A stretch of 64,000 nt of DNA from Caldifarciminota bacterium UBA6260 (GTDB lineage Bacteria > Hydrothermota > 32-111). Location: assembly GCA_002441125.1 (NCBI GenBank), contig DJVI01000009.1, forward strand, positions 1-64,000, read 5' to 3'. Shown piece by piece: positions 46,221 through 56,101 of the stretch (position 1 is the stretch's first letter; every line of letters begins with the position of its first letter). The notes under the pieces were generated by a model, which had not been told where the DNA came from, searched no databases, and saw only the letters and a program-made list of their open reading frames with translations. Position numbers and translations under genes: made by a program.

Positions 46221-47181
46221 AAAAGCTAACATAGCTCTCGTCGGAGCGACGGGACTCGTTGGAGTTGAGTTTTTAAAACTTCTTGAGGAAAGGGATTTTC
46301 CTTTCAACATGTTGTATCTTTTTTCTTCCCAAAAAAGTGCTGGATTAAAGTTGAAAGTGAAAGGTAAAATTTATACTGTACGGGAGTTTGATAAGAATCT
46401 TTTTCAAAATATAGATATAGCATTTTTCGCTACATCTGCTGAAGAGTCCAAAAAATACATATCCTTAATTAAAGATTTTAAAACTGTATCTATAGATAAC
46501 TCCTCAGCTTTTAGATTGAAAAGGGATATTCCACTAATCGTTCCAGAAATAAATTTTGAAAATGTAAAAAAAACAACGAAATTAATAGCGAATCCAAACT
46601 GTTCAACAATACAACTCGTTTTGGTCTTGAAGAGTTTGTTACAGTTTGGACAGATAGATTCTATAAATGTCTCAACATATCAGGCGATTTCCGGAGCTGG
46701 AAGGGATGCTTTATCTACATTTTTTGAACAAGCAAAAGGTAAAAATAAAAAAGGTTCTCCAATATTTTACAACAACCTTATACAACATATAGGGAGTTTT
46801 AAGGGAGAATGGTGTGAAGAGGAAAATAAGATTATAAACGAAACAAGAAAAATTTTAAACAAAAAGGATCTCAAGATCTCAGCAACAACAGTAAGAGTAC
46901 CTGTTGTGAATTCACACACAGAGGTTGTGAATGTTGAGTTCAAAAATAATGTAAGTCTTGCAAAGATAAAAAGTGTTATAAATAAAACACCATACCTTAT
47001 TCTTTTACCTGAAACTGATCCGATTTCTGTTTCTGGAACAAATTTGGTTTTCGTTTCAAGACTAAGGAAAGATAAATTTAGAGATAATGTGATTCATTTT
47101 ATCGTTACAGCTGACAATTTAAGGATAGGTGCGGCTCTCAACGGTATAAAAATAGCGGAAAGGATCGTATATGAAAAATAA
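46204..47181 (+). CDS. asd: Aspartate-semialdehyde dehydrogenase
   Basis: It reduces aspartyl phosphate to the semialdehyde. The 325 residues carry ALVGATGLVG (NADP site), the catalytic Cys in NPNCSTIQ, and a RVPVVNSHTEVV region with the catalytic His. The most upstream start (TTG 46180) adds non-family residues; TTG at 46204 follows AGGAAAAAG and gives the normal start. It overlaps lysC by 17 nt and the next gene by 11 nt. Confidence 0.93.
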   Translation: MNLQNKKANIALVGATGLVGVEFLKLLEERDFPFNMLYLFSSQKSAGLKLKVKGKIYTVREFDKNLFQNIDIAFFATSAEESKKYISLIKDFKTVSIDNSSAFRLKRDIPLIVPEINFENVKKTTKLIANPNCSTIQLVLVLKSLLQFGQIDSINVSTYQAISGAGRDALSTFFEQAKGKNKKGSPIFYNNLIQHIGSFKGEWCEEENKIINETRKILNKKDLKISATTVRVPVVNSHTEVVNVEFKNNVSLAKIKSVINKTPYLILLPETDPISVSGTNLVFVSRLRKDKFRDNVIHFIVTADNLRIGAALNGIKIAERIVYEK

Positions 47182-48331
47182 AATACTATTTTTTATTCTT
47201 TTTTTATCAAGTTTACATCTCTTTTCATCATTTGAGGATGCTATAATAATAAGTGAGATAAATGTAGATTCAATAGATAAACCATCTTTGAGTTTGAATA
47301 TAGATATTCCTTCAAAGGATATAATTTTTTTGAAAGATAGTTCAAAATTCACTTCAAAAATCGGTATAACTTTTACTTTTTTAAAAGATAATGATAATCC
47401 AATAGTTACAAGAAATGTTGATACTTCTTTCAGTTTCGATACTTTTCCATCATCTTTCGATACAGTAGTTTTGAAATTCAGAAACCTTAATTTTGAAGTT
47501 CCAGAACAAGCAAATAAAATATCGATAAACATTTTTGATAAACAGACCGATAGATCTAAAAGTTTTGTTTTCAAACTCGATATTCCCAAAGTACCCAAAA
47601 CAGGTAATTACCTGAAAAGTTTTTCCATATTTAATGGTAAAGATGGTACATTCTTCGCAAGAGATACAATAAAAATTGAGACAAACCTTGTAAAAAGAGA
47701 AGAAAAAAAAGGAAGTTTCAATGTATTGATAGTTGATCAGACAGAAAGGATAGTTTACAAAAATAAATTCCCATCTTTTGGAATAAATGATACGCTTCTT
47801 ATCTTTAAAGAACTTTATGGTGGGAAATACAAACTGAAAGTTGAATACATTGAAGATAACAAGATTACAAACTTCCTGACAAAGGATATTCTCATAAAAT
47901 TTTCTTTTATGAACTCAGAGAGTGAATTTCAGGATATACTGAATGCACTCTCCTATATAGCGAAATGGGATGAACTTGATAGACTGAAAAAAGCTCCAAA
48001 AGAAAAAAGAGAAGAAGAATGGAACAGATTCTGGATAAAACAGATTTCTGAACCTGTCATTACAACAAATATATCTTACTCTGAGTTTATGGAAAGATAC
48101 AATTATTCGAACAAAAATTTTTCCGGATACAAAAAAGGTTACAGAACAGATTTTGGAAAGATATACATAATGTATGGGAAACCTGATGAGATAGAAAGAC
48201 ATCCATTCGATAAGGATAGTAAACCATATGAGATCTGGTATTATTATTCGAACAATATACATTTCATCTTTGTTGATGTTAACGGTTACGGTGAATATGT
48301 TTTACAAAATTATCTTGAACAGTTGAGGTGA
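47171..48331 (+). CDS. GWxTD-domain secreted protein, first of a pair
   Basis: It has 386 residues with a signal peptide (about 1-20) and a long beta-rich middle. The C-terminus contains the family domain in the form FSGYKKGYRTDFGKIYI followed by YGKPDEIE and PYEIWYY. GWxTD proteins occur in FCB-type phyla, often beside beta-lactamase-like or envelope genes, and have no proven role. It is co-translated with its paralogue through a 4-nt overlap. Cell-envelope location is inferred. Confidence 0.75.
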   Translation: MKNKILFFILFLSSLHLFSSFEDAIIISEINVDSIDKPSLSLNIDIPSKDIIFLKDSSKFTSKIGITFTFLKDNDNPIVTRNVDTSFSFDTFPSSFDTVVLKFRNLNFEVPEQANKISINIFDKQTDRSKSFVFKLDIPKVPKTGNYLKSFSIFNGKDGTFFARDTIKIETNLVKREEKKGSFNVLIVDQTERIVYKNKFPSFGINDTLLIFKELYGGKYKLKVEYIEDNKITNFLTKDILIKFSFMNSESEFQDILNALSYIAKWDELDRLKKAPKEKREEEWNRFWIKQISEPVITTNISYSEFMERYNYSNKNFSGYKKGYRTDFGKIYIMYGKPDEIERHPFDKDSKPYEIWYYYSNNIHFIFVDVNGYGEYVLQNYLEQLR

Positions 48332-49647
48332 ATATGAGGGTTCTTAAATTTATGTTTGTTTTGCTATTTTCTATTAGTATTTTTTCTAACTATGATGTTT
48401 CTATAACTTCTTTTAAGGCAAAAGATAACATACACCAGATTTTCTATGATATCCAATTCTATGCTAAAGATATAACATACAAAAATATTGATGGAAAGAA
48501 TACCGGAATACTACACTTCAAAGTTTTCGTAAAAAATATTGAAACATCACAGGAAATATTCGATGAATGGAATTCAAAATCCTATATATCACAGTCAGAA
48601 CAGCTACACAGGGATATGTTTCTTCTCGATAGGGCTTCATTCATACTATCCCCTGCTAAGTATGAGATTAGAAGTTTAGTTGTTGATTCCTTTTCAAAGA
48701 AGGAATTCTCAAGGGTTGATACAATCAGTTTAAAACCCTATGATAACATTCCATCAATATCAAACATACTTGTAGGATACACAGTAAAAAAAGATTCATT
48801 AGAAGGAAAATTTACAAGGAATGGATATTCAGTAACTCCAAACCCATCTAAAATCTTTACTTTGGTGAATCCGCTCATATACCTTTATTTTGAAATTTAT
48901 AATCTACATAACAAAGACTACACTATCGATTATCTAATCTACGACGAAAATGATTCTCTTGTTACTATAATAAATGGTGACAAAAAAATCTCTCCACAGT
49001 TTGATTTTGTAGTTAACAATTTTTTTAATACACTCGGTTTTAAAGATGGGAAATACAGATTGGATGTAAAAATAAAATATGATGACAAAGAAATTGTTTC
49101 ATCGACGAATTTTGAAAAATTATCAAATCTTTACTCTGGTCAGGAATCCAAATACAATCTCACAGAAGAGGAATTGAAATACTACTCTTTAATCGATTAT
49201 ATAGCATCACCTTCAGAGTTAACACAATATCGTTCCTTAAAAGATCAAAAAGCAAAACACAATTTCCTTATAAATTTCTGGGAAAGAAGGGATAAAGATA
49301 AGACAAATGATAAATTGGAATCTTTGAAAGAATTCATAACAAAAGTAAAATATGTCAGAAAAAACTTCTCTTCAGGTGGAGAGGATGGATACCTTTCAGC
49401 AAGGGGAAGAATTTATTTGAAATATGGCCCACCGGATGAAACTCTTCTTGTCCCTATGAGTAAAGGAACAAAAAATTATGATTCATGGATATACTATTCT
49501 AAAGGTGGGATGCAATTTATATTTATGGATATTAAAGGATTTGGTAAATATGAACTTATATATACAAATGTTCTTGAGGAGGATATACCTCAGAATTGGT
49601 CTAATTATATTGATGATTACAATATAATACAATTCTATAGAAATTGA
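48328..49647 (+). CDS. GWxTD-domain secreted protein, second of a pair
   Basis: This 439-residue paralogue of the preceding gene has a signal peptide (about 1-21) and the same overall order. The C-terminal domain reads GGEDGYLSARGRIYLKYG, with the Trp and Asp of the name motif replaced, then PPDETL and YDSWIYYSKGGMQF. The two share the final domain but little of the rest. It lies 1 nt before nadB. Confidence 0.7.
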   Translation: MNMRVLKFMFVLLFSISIFSNYDVSITSFKAKDNIHQIFYDIQFYAKDITYKNIDGKNTGILHFKVFVKNIETSQEIFDEWNSKSYISQSEQLHRDMFLLDRASFILSPAKYEIRSLVVDSFSKKEFSRVDTISLKPYDNIPSISNILVGYTVKKDSLEGKFTRNGYSVTPNPSKIFTLVNPLIYLYFEIYNLHNKDYTIDYLIYDENDSLVTIINGDKKISPQFDFVVNNFFNTLGFKDGKYRLDVKIKYDDKEIVSSTNFEKLSNLYSGQESKYNLTEEELKYYSLIDYIASPSELTQYRSLKDQKAKHNFLINFWERRDKDKTNDKLESLKEFITKVKYVRKNFSSGGEDGYLSARGRIYLKYGPPDETLLVPMSKGTKNYDSWIYYSKGGMQFIFMDIKGFGKYELIYTNVLEEDIPQNWSNYIDDYNIIQFYRN

Positions 49648-49648
49648 T

Positions 49649-51220
49649 ATGAAAAACTTTGATATTATAGTTGTTGGCTCAGGAATCGCAGGTTTAACTT
49701 TCGCATTCAAAATAGCACCATATGTTAACAATGTTTGTCTTATTACAAAAAAGAGTATGGAGGATTCAAACACCAACTATGCTCAGGGAGGTATTTCAGC
49801 AGTATTTGGGGATGATGATTCTTTTGAACTACATATAAAAGACACATTGGAAACAGGAAGATTTTTATCTCACAGGGACGCTGTTGAAATAATGGTTACC
49901 AATGGTCCAAGACTCGTGATGGAGTTAAAAGAACTTGGAGCGAAATTTGAAACTGATGAAAATGGTAAATTCAAACTCGGAAAAGAGGGAGGGCATTCAA
50001 GAAGAAGAATAGTTCATGCGGGAGATTATACAGGATATGAGATAGAAAAGACATTGATAGAAAATATTAAAACATACAACAATGTTTTTATGCATACGAA
50101 CCATTTCGTATGTGACCTTATTGTTGATGAGAACAATCTATGCCAGGGAGTCTATGTTCTCGATGTTGAAAAAAATGAGATTGAGCCATACTTTTCACAG
50201 TTCGTTGTAATCGCAACCGGTGGATGCGGTCAGGTTTACAAATTCACAACGAATCCTATGATAGCAACTGGAGATGGAATAGCGATTTCATACTTAGCCA
50301 ACGCAAAGATTGCAAACATGGAATTCTTTCAGTTCCATCCAACAGCACTATACAATTCTGAAGAGATGGGAAGATCTTTTTTAATATCTGAAGCTGTAAG
50401 AGGTGAAGGAGCATTTTTAAAACTGAAAGACAATAGACCTTTTATGCATAAATACAGTGAAAAAAAATCTTTGGCTCCAAGGGATATAGTTGCAAGAGCG
50501 ATAGACACAGAGTTGAAACTTACAGGTGAAGATTTTGTATATCTCGATTTATCTCCTTTTACAGAAAAGAAGTTTAAGGAGAGGTTTCCTAAAATATATG
50601 AGAAATGTAAACAGATGAATATAAATGTTCCTTATGAACCGATACCTGTTGTTCCAGCAGCGCACTATTCCTGTGGAGGTATTTGCACAGACACAAACGC
50701 AAGAAGTTCAATAAAAAATCTCTATGCTATCGGAGAGGTGGCTTGCACAGGTGTTCATGGAGCAAACAGATTGGCATCCAATTCACTCTTAGAAGCCCTC
50801 GTTTTTGCTGATCTCGCCTTCAGGGATGTAAGAGAAAAATTGAAGGAACCATTCGAAACAACAGTTCCCGGTTTTTACAGCCAACCAAGGCCAATTGATG
50901 ATGAAACAAAAAATACTCTTATGGGAATTAGAAAACAGTTGAAAGAGATAATGTGGAAAAAAGTTTCTATAGTAAAAACCGTAAAATCTTTAAAAGAGGC
51001 TGACGAACAGATAAACATACTTTCTGAAACTTTCTTCAGTCTTGAGAACTATAATAATGTCGAATATTTTGAAGTAAGGAATATGTTAATAGTTTCCAAA
51101 ATAATAATCAATTCAGCTTTGAAAAGAAAAGAATCGAGAGGTTTACACTATGTAAAAGATTTTCCTGAAGAAAAAAATGAATATTTACATGACACAATCA
51201 TTCAAAAGGAGGTTTTATGA
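49649..51220 (+). CDS. nadB: L-aspartate oxidase
   Basis: It oxidises aspartate to iminoaspartate, the first step of NAD synthesis. The 523-residue flavoprotein has the FAD site IVVGSGIAGLTFAF, NYAQGGISAVFG, EFFQFHPTAL, and HYSCGGICTD, plus the C-terminal helical domain. In anaerobes fumarate serves as electron acceptor. No nadA or nadC is visible, so those lie elsewhere. Its ties to the aspartate-pathway genes upstream are through the shared substrate. It overlaps hpf by 4 nt. Confidence 0.93.
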   Translation: MKNFDIIVVGSGIAGLTFAFKIAPYVNNVCLITKKSMEDSNTNYAQGGISAVFGDDDSFELHIKDTLETGRFLSHRDAVEIMVTNGPRLVMELKELGAKFETDENGKFKLGKEGGHSRRRIVHAGDYTGYEIEKTLIENIKTYNNVFMHTNHFVCDLIVDENNLCQGVYVLDVEKNEIEPYFSQFVVIATGGCGQVYKFTTNPMIATGDGIAISYLANAKIANMEFFQFHPTALYNSEEMGRSFLISEAVRGEGAFLKLKDNRPFMHKYSEKKSLAPRDIVARAIDTELKLTGEDFVYLDLSPFTEKKFKERFPKIYEKCKQMNINVPYEPIPVVPAAHYSCGGICTDTNARSSIKNLYAIGEVACTGVHGANRLASNSLLEALVFADLAFRDVREKLKEPFETTVPGFYSQPRPIDDETKNTLMGIRKQLKEIMWKKVSIVKTVKSLKEADEQINILSETFFSLENYNNVEYFEVRNMLIVSKIIINSALKRKESRGLHYVKDFPEEKNEYLHDTIIQKEVL

Positions 51221-51504
51221 ATATTAAAATCACAGGAAAACATTTGGAAATTTCACCTGAGATTAAAAATTTTATTGAGGAATCTTTAAAACATATAGAG
51301 AAATTTGAGCATAACGTTATGGATTGTGAAGTTATTATAGAACTTAATGGTAGAAGGTATAAAGTTGAAATCGATGTTGATGTTAAAAAACATAGATTCG
51401 TCTCTTCGGATGAATCTTATGATCTTATGACATCGATAGATAAAGCTATAGATAAAATGAAAACTCAACTTAAAAAGTTCGAGGAGAAAAAACATGACAG
51501 ATGA
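51217..51504 (+). CDS. hpf: Short ribosome hibernation-promoting factor
   Basis: The 95 residues match the HPF/YfiA family: IKITGKHLEISPEIKNFIEE, the basic strand and IDVDVKKHRFVSSDESYDLM, then KAIDKMKTQLKKFEEKK. The short form lacks the C-terminal dimer domain of long HPF. It binds the 30S subunit in stationary phase or starvation. It sits before hprK in the same overlap-linked operon. Confidence 0.9.
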   Translation: MNIKITGKHLEISPEIKNFIEESLKHIEKFEHNVMDCEVIIELNGRRYKVEIDVDVKKHRFVSSDESYDLMTSIDKAIDKMKTQLKKFEEKKHDR

Positions 51505-52492
51505 AACAAAACATAAAAGTGAATTGACTGTTGAAGATCTTTTTAAAGATAACAAAGAAGAACTATCTTTGACCGTTGTTTCGGGAATTTTGGGAATGAA
51601 CAATTTGATAAAGAGTAAAGAGGTAGTGAACGCTGGACTCGCTTTTGCTGGATACACAGAACATATTCAAAAAAATTCAATAGTTGTTGCTGGAGATGTT
51701 GAACTAAATTTTTTTAACAACCTTAACGGTTCTAAAAGAAAACTTTTTCTATCTTCAATTTTTGATAAAGGGTGTGCTGCCCTCTTTATTATAACAGAAA
51801 AGAAAATCCCAAAAATCATAAAGATCTTTTCAAACAAAAAAAATATTCCCGTTATTACAAGTAACAGATCTATATACAGCACCACGAATAAACTCTCTCT
51901 CTACCTATCGAGTAAACTTGCAGAATCTGTAACAAAACATGGAACTCTCGTTGATATTTATGGAGTGGGAGTTTTACTTACAGGTAAAAGCGGAATAGGA
52001 AAAAGCGAATGTGCGCTGGACTTGGTTGACAGAGGACATAGACTGGTAGCTGATGATGCGGTAAAAATATACAAAAGAGGTGAATATATCCTTATGGGAA
52101 CAGGTATCGCACCAGATTCATCAATACAGTACCATATGGAAGTTAGAGGCGTTGGAATACTCGATATAGCCAAAATCTTTGGTATTAGAGGTGTTAGGTT
52201 ACACAAAAGGATCGAAATTGAAATTAACCTTATTGAGTGGAAACCTGATACAGACATTGAAAGGGTAGGACTAAAAGAGGAAACATCAAACATCCTCGGT
52301 GTTGAAATACCTCTTGTAAAGATACCACTCTTACCCGGAAAGAATATTTCAGTTATTGCAGAGGTTGTAGCTTTGAACCATCTATTAAAAATTTCCGGTT
52401 ACGATACAAGTAAAGTATTCAACGCTACACTTATAAAACTGATGCAGGAGAAAGCAAAAAAATTGGCAAGACTCGATGAGGATGAAGAATGA
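51494..52492 (+). CDS. hprK: HPr kinase/phosphorylase
   Basis: The 332-residue protein adds and removes phosphate on Ser46 of HPr. The P-loop is LLTGKSGIGKSECALDL with DRGHRLVADD following, and the C-terminal EIPLVKIPLLPGKN and VVALNHLLK are typical. The N-terminal domain is present. HPr itself is not in the window. It overlaps hpf by 11 nt and EIIA by 4 nt. Confidence 0.95.
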   Translation: MTDETKHKSELTVEDLFKDNKEELSLTVVSGILGMNNLIKSKEVVNAGLAFAGYTEHIQKNSIVVAGDVELNFFNNLNGSKRKLFLSSIFDKGCAALFIITEKKIPKIIKIFSNKKNIPVITSNRSIYSTTNKLSLYLSSKLAESVTKHGTLVDIYGVGVLLTGKSGIGKSECALDLVDRGHRLVADDAVKIYKRGEYILMGTGIAPDSSIQYHMEVRGVGILDIAKIFGIRGVRLHKRIEIEINLIEWKPDTDIERVGLKEETSNILGVEIPLVKIPLLPGKNISVIAEVVALNHLLKISGYDTSKVFNATLIKLMQEKAKKLARLDEDEE

Positions 52493-52866
52493 TATTTGGA
52501 ATATTTGCAGGTCATGGTGATTTCGCTTACGAAACTGTTAAGAGTTGTGAAAGTATAATCGGAAATCAGGAGAACTATTCTGTAATCTCTAACAGAGATC
52601 TTTCAAATGAAGAGATATATAAAAATTTTGAAAATATAATTAAAAAACATTCCGAACATAAAGAATTTTTTATTTTCGTTGATTTTTACGGCTCATCCAT
52701 TTCACTTCCAGCTATCAGAATAAAACAAAATTCAGAAAACAGTATAACACTCATTTTTGGCTACAATCTTCCAATGGTAATAGATTTTTTCCTTCACAGG
52801 AATAAACTGAAAGGTGAACAACTTTTTGAAAAAATAATTGATGTTGGAAGGAAAGGTATAAGATGA
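52489..52866 (+). CDS. Mannose-type PTS EIIA-like protein
   Basis: It has 125 residues and begins IFGIFAGHGDFAYETVKSCE, where His9 is in the position of the phosphorylated His of EIIA-Man. The middle DFYGSSISLPAI corresponds to the D(L)xGGSP loop. The fold seems intact, but no EIIC or EIID gene is in the window. It overlaps hprK and EIIB by 4 nt each. It probably acts in regulation rather than sugar uptake. Confidence 0.8.
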   Translation: MIFGIFAGHGDFAYETVKSCESIIGNQENYSVISNRDLSNEEIYKNFENIIKKHSEHKEFFIFVDFYGSSISLPAIRIKQNSENSITLIFGYNLPMVIDFFLHRNKLKGEQLFEKIIDVGRKGIR

Positions 52867-53333
52867 AAATATTAAGGGTTGATGACAGATTGATACATGG
52901 ACAGATAATAGCTGGATGGATACCCACTTTCACTATATCAAACATTATACTCATAAACGATTCTATACCTTTAGATATGTTACAGATCTATAAGAATATG
53001 CTTCCTGTTGAGATTAACCTGTTAATTTTTAACATTAACGAAGTTGATAAGATTATCGATAAAAATTCTTCGATTTATCTAATAGAGAGCATCAAGTTAT
53101 TAAAAAACAATTTGCAAAAATTTGAAAATATCTCTTTCGATCTTTTCAATCTTGGAGGTATGAGAAGTAAAGTTGATAAAGAAAAGATTTTAGACTTCAT
53201 TTATATGGATAAAAATGACATTAACGATTTTTTTGAAACTATTAAAAATTTAAAATTTAAAAAAGTTAACGCACAACAGTTGCCAAATACACAATCTTTT
53301 GATATAAAGAGAATTCTTGAAAGAAGGAGTTGA
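52863..53333 (+). CDS. Mannose-type PTS EIIB-like protein
   Basis: A 156-residue protein starting [18 protein letters not shown], which has the phosphorylatable His of EIIB-Man in RLIHGQ. The family-typical length and beta-alpha pattern are present. It is followed 1 nt later by a chemoreceptor gene. With EIIA and HprK it makes a phosphorelay without a transporter in sight. Confidence 0.82.
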   Translation: MKILRVDDRLIHGQIIAGWIPTFTISNIILINDSIPLDMLQIYKNMLPVEINLLIFNINEVDKIIDKNSSIYLIESIKLLKNNLQKFENISFDLFNLGGMRSKVDKEKILDFIYMDKNDINDFFETIKNLKFKKVNAQQLPNTQSFDIKRILERRS

Positions 53334-53334
53334 G

Positions 53335-55005
53335 ATGAAAAAAAGAAAATATGGAAGAAGTCTTTTAACAACAATTATCGCTACCGTTATTCCCTTTTAT
53401 GTCGCTTTCCTTTTTATTATTCTTTTTTTCCTCGAATTTAACAATATTTCAAAACATAACAGAGATGTTGAAAATTATTTTAAAACTATTATAGAAAACT
53501 ATTCAGTTTCATCAACAAACTACATAGAAAATAATGATACTTTAGATATCTTTCTGATACTCAAAAATATCTCCAAAATTCAGGATTTCAAATTCGCTTT
53601 CATACTTGATTCTAATTTTGAAATTTTCACCTATTTGAAAGCAAAAGATAAAGATAAAATTGATTTTTCAAAAGAAACAGCAAAAAGATCTCTTGAGGAA
53701 TTTTCAGTTATAAAAGAGTTCGATAAGAATATTTTGACGGATATATACTATGCTCCAATATTTTCAGAAAAAAATGGGGAAAAGTATCCTGTCGGAGTCT
53801 TTTTGGTTGGGTTATCAAGAAGTGAGAATGTGAAATCAATATTTAAAATAATCTTTCAAACTCTTCTTATAATAGCATTTTCTCTCGTCCTCTTTTTCAT
53901 AGTAATTCTTATTCTCTATAGAAGGATCAGAAACCCTATCATGATGATAACAAACCAGATGGAGCAGATAAATCAAGGCAAAGGAAATATTGAAAATCGT
54001 AAAATCACTGTTAAAGCTGAAAGAGAGATCAACGATCTCATCGAGGAATTCAACAAAGTTCTCGATATGCTTTACATCGTAAAGAATGATGTTTCCCTTG
54101 TTACAAATCAGCTTAACGAACATATAGAGATCCTCTCATCCTCATCACAAGAACTTACAGCTTCTTCAGAAGAGATCACTTCAACCATTCAAGAAATTTC
54201 CCAGAACTCATCTGACCAAGCTAAAAAAATAGAAGAAGTATTCAATAAAACTGAATCAACTAAAAATAATATCAAAACTTCGTTTGAAAAAACAAAAATG
54301 AATGAAGAGTTCTCATCAAAGATAAATCAGGTTACATTAACAGGTAAAGAACTATCCAAAAAGGCTGTTGAAAAAATTGAGACTATAATAAACAGTTCAA
54401 ATGAACTTTATGAAAAGATTAAGGACATAAATGAAAAACAGGAAAAGATATCAATAATCACCGATACTATAGAATCTATCACGAACAGGACGAACATACT
54501 ATCTTTGAATGCATCTATAGAAGCTGCAAGAGCTGGAGAATATGGAAAAGGTTTTCAGGTAGTTGCTGAAGAGATTAGAAAACTTGCTGAAAAATCACAA
54601 CAGTCAGCTCTCTCTATCCATTCGATAATAAAAGAAATTAAAGATTCAATAGAGATCTTGATAAATCAAAGTAGAGAGAATGAAACGGTTCTTAGTGAAG
54701 GTAAAGAGGTTATAATAAACACTTCCGAAGTTCTTGAAAATATAAGTAACAGTATCTCTTCTATAGCAGAAAACAGTAAAAGTATTTCAGATCAGATAAA
54801 GAATGTTAAAGATGTAATAGATGAGTTCAGTTCAACGATCGATGAAGTAGTTAAAATTTCAGAAACCAACGCTTCAGCGAGTGAGGAAATAGCAGCAAGT
54901 ATAGAGCAACAGGGTGCATCAATAGAAGAGTTAGCTTCAAGTGCTCAACATCTATATGAAATAGTTGGAAAACTTAAAGAGGTCGTTAGTAAATTCCAAG
55001 GTTGA
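53335..55005 (+). CDS. Methyl-accepting chemotaxis protein
   Basis: The 556-residue receptor has a helix at about 10-33, a periplasmic region to about 170, a second helix at about 172-197, a HAMP-like linker, and the signalling hairpin with tip [20 protein letters not shown]. The ATG at 53335 follows AAGGAGTTG; a longer start upstream was not used. No other che gene is close. The gene ends on the hairpin shared with mglA. Confidence 0.9.
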   Translation: MKKRKYGRSLLTTIIATVIPFYVAFLFIILFFLEFNNISKHNRDVENYFKTIIENYSVSSTNYIENNDTLDIFLILKNISKIQDFKFAFILDSNFEIFTYLKAKDKDKIDFSKETAKRSLEEFSVIKEFDKNILTDIYYAPIFSEKNGEKYPVGVFLVGLSRSENVKSIFKIIFQTLLIIAFSLVLFFIVILILYRRIRNPIMMITNQMEQINQGKGNIENRKITVKAEREINDLIEEFNKVLDMLYIVKNDVSLVTNQLNEHIEILSSSSQELTASSEEITSTIQEISQNSSDQAKKIEEVFNKTESTKNNIKTSFEKTKMNEEFSSKINQVTLTGKELSKKAVEKIETIINSSNELYEKIKDINEKQEKISIITDTIESITNRTNILSLNASIEAARAGEYGKGFQVVAEEIRKLAEKSQQSALSIHSIIKEIKDSIEILINQSRENETVLSEGKEVIINTSEVLENISNSISSIAENSKSISDQIKNVKDVIDEFSSTIDEVVKISETNASASEEIAASIEQQGASIEELASSAQHLYEIVGKLKEVVSKFQG

Positions 55006-55015
55006 TCACAACCTT
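54998..55015. terminator. Hairpin shared by the two convergent gene ends
   Basis: AAGGTTG-ATCA-CAACCTT is a 7-bp perfect stem. It contains the stop codons of both the chemoreceptor (55005) and mglA (55006). T-runs on either side are weak, so terminator function is uncertain. Confidence 0.4.
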
Positions 55016-55593
55016 TGAAGTATCATTTTTGAAACTGCCTTAAGGGTTTCAAAAACTCCTATCCCTTGTGTAGCAACAGCTTCAAAGTATGGGACATTCC
55101 AAGGATTTAGAGCTTGTTGTAAATCTTCAATAGATGAAATGTTTGGAAGATCCCTTTTGTTGTATTGCATAACGAAAGGTATATCTTCTATTTTTAGATT
55201 ATGTTCAGCAAGATTTTCAAGAAGGTTATCAACACTCTCTATATTATCTTCAAACCTTTCTATCTGTGAATCAGCAACAAAAACTATCCCATCAACTCCC
55301 TTCAAGATCAATTTTCTCGATGCATTGTAATATATTTGTCCTGGGACAGTGTAAAGCTGAAACTTTGTTTTAAATCCTTTTACTGAACCAATATCCATAG
55401 GAAGAAAGTCGAAAAACAATGTCCTATCCATTTCTGTTGCAAGAGATATCATCTTTCCCCTTGTTTCTGGACTTATCTTGTTATATATAACTTTAAGATT
55501 TGTTGTTTTCCCCCCTAAACCTGTTCCATAGTAAACTATTTTAAATGTAATTTCTCTTGATGAGTAGTTAATAACTGACAAATTATCCTCCAA
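55006..55593 (-). CDS. mglA: Ras-like GTPase MglA
   Basis: The 195-residue GTPase has P-loop [11 protein letters not shown], the switch II region [12 protein letters not shown] and NKRDL for guanine specificity. MglA sets cell polarity and gliding motility in Myxococcus; relatives are widespread in other phyla. The mglB gene lies 2 nt upstream. It is the last gene of the porCDAB-mglBA run. Confidence 0.92.
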   Translation of the reverse strand: MEDNLSVINYSSREITFKIVYYGTGLGGKTTNLKVIYNKISPETRGKMISLATEMDRTLFFDFLPMDIGSVKGFKTKFQLYTVPGQIYYNASRKLILKGVDGIVFVADSQIERFEDNIESVDNLLENLAEHNLKIEDIPFVMQYNKRDLPNISSIEDLQQALNPWNVPYFEAVATQGIGVFETLKAVSKMILQRL

Positions 55594-55595
55594 TT

Positions 55596-56093
55596 TTACT
55601 TGAACAGATCATCGAGTTCACTCTCCGCTGCCTTTTTAAAATCCTCATTGAAAGTATCTCTCATCCTTTCAGAATTACTGTTCAGTTTTGCAAAAATGTT
55701 TGTAAAAATCTTTTCAAGTTCAGTAACGGTAGTTTTAATCCTTATCCTTATAAGTCCAAGATTTGTTGATTTACCAAAAATCACAACAAGGATTATTCTT
55801 GAAAGAATTATTGTAATATATATATTTTCCTGTTTACCCTGATGAAAGAGTTCAGTGAATTCATCTTCTCCAATAAGCATTGCAAGTTGACTCGTTGCTG
55901 CAAAATCAGCTGCTGCAAGAGAACCAAAGGAAACAAGATCCAAATTCGAAATGTTTCCAACAGATGTTATGAGTTGTCCAGCTTTATCTACAAGAAGCAG
56001 AGCTGTTGCGTTTGTAGAAGTCAACAATTTATTCAGAGAATTGTTTATATCCCAGAAATCCTGTTCAAAGATGCTCAGATTTTCATATCCCAA
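55596..56093 (-). CDS. mglB: MglB-like Roadblock/LC7 protein
   Basis: The 165-residue Roadblock protein has [15 protein letters not shown] and [16 protein letters not shown], as in MglB, the GTPase-activating partner of MglA. The start is a TTG following AGGAGG; no in-frame ATG is better placed. It begins 8 nt after porB. Confidence 0.85.
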   Translation of the reverse strand: MGYENLSIFEQDFWDINNSLNKLLTSTNATALLLVDKAGQLITSVGNISNLDLVSFGSLAAADFAATSQLAMLIGEDEFTELFHQGKQENIYITIILSRIILVVIFGKSTNLGLIRIRIKTTVTELEKIFTNIFAKLNSNSERMRDTFNEDFKKAAESELDDLFK

Positions 56094-56101
56094 AAATCCT
56101 C

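Noticed and set aside
51217..51504. Long HPF
   Set aside because: The frame ends at 95 residues and the next gene is HPr kinase, so only the short form is present.
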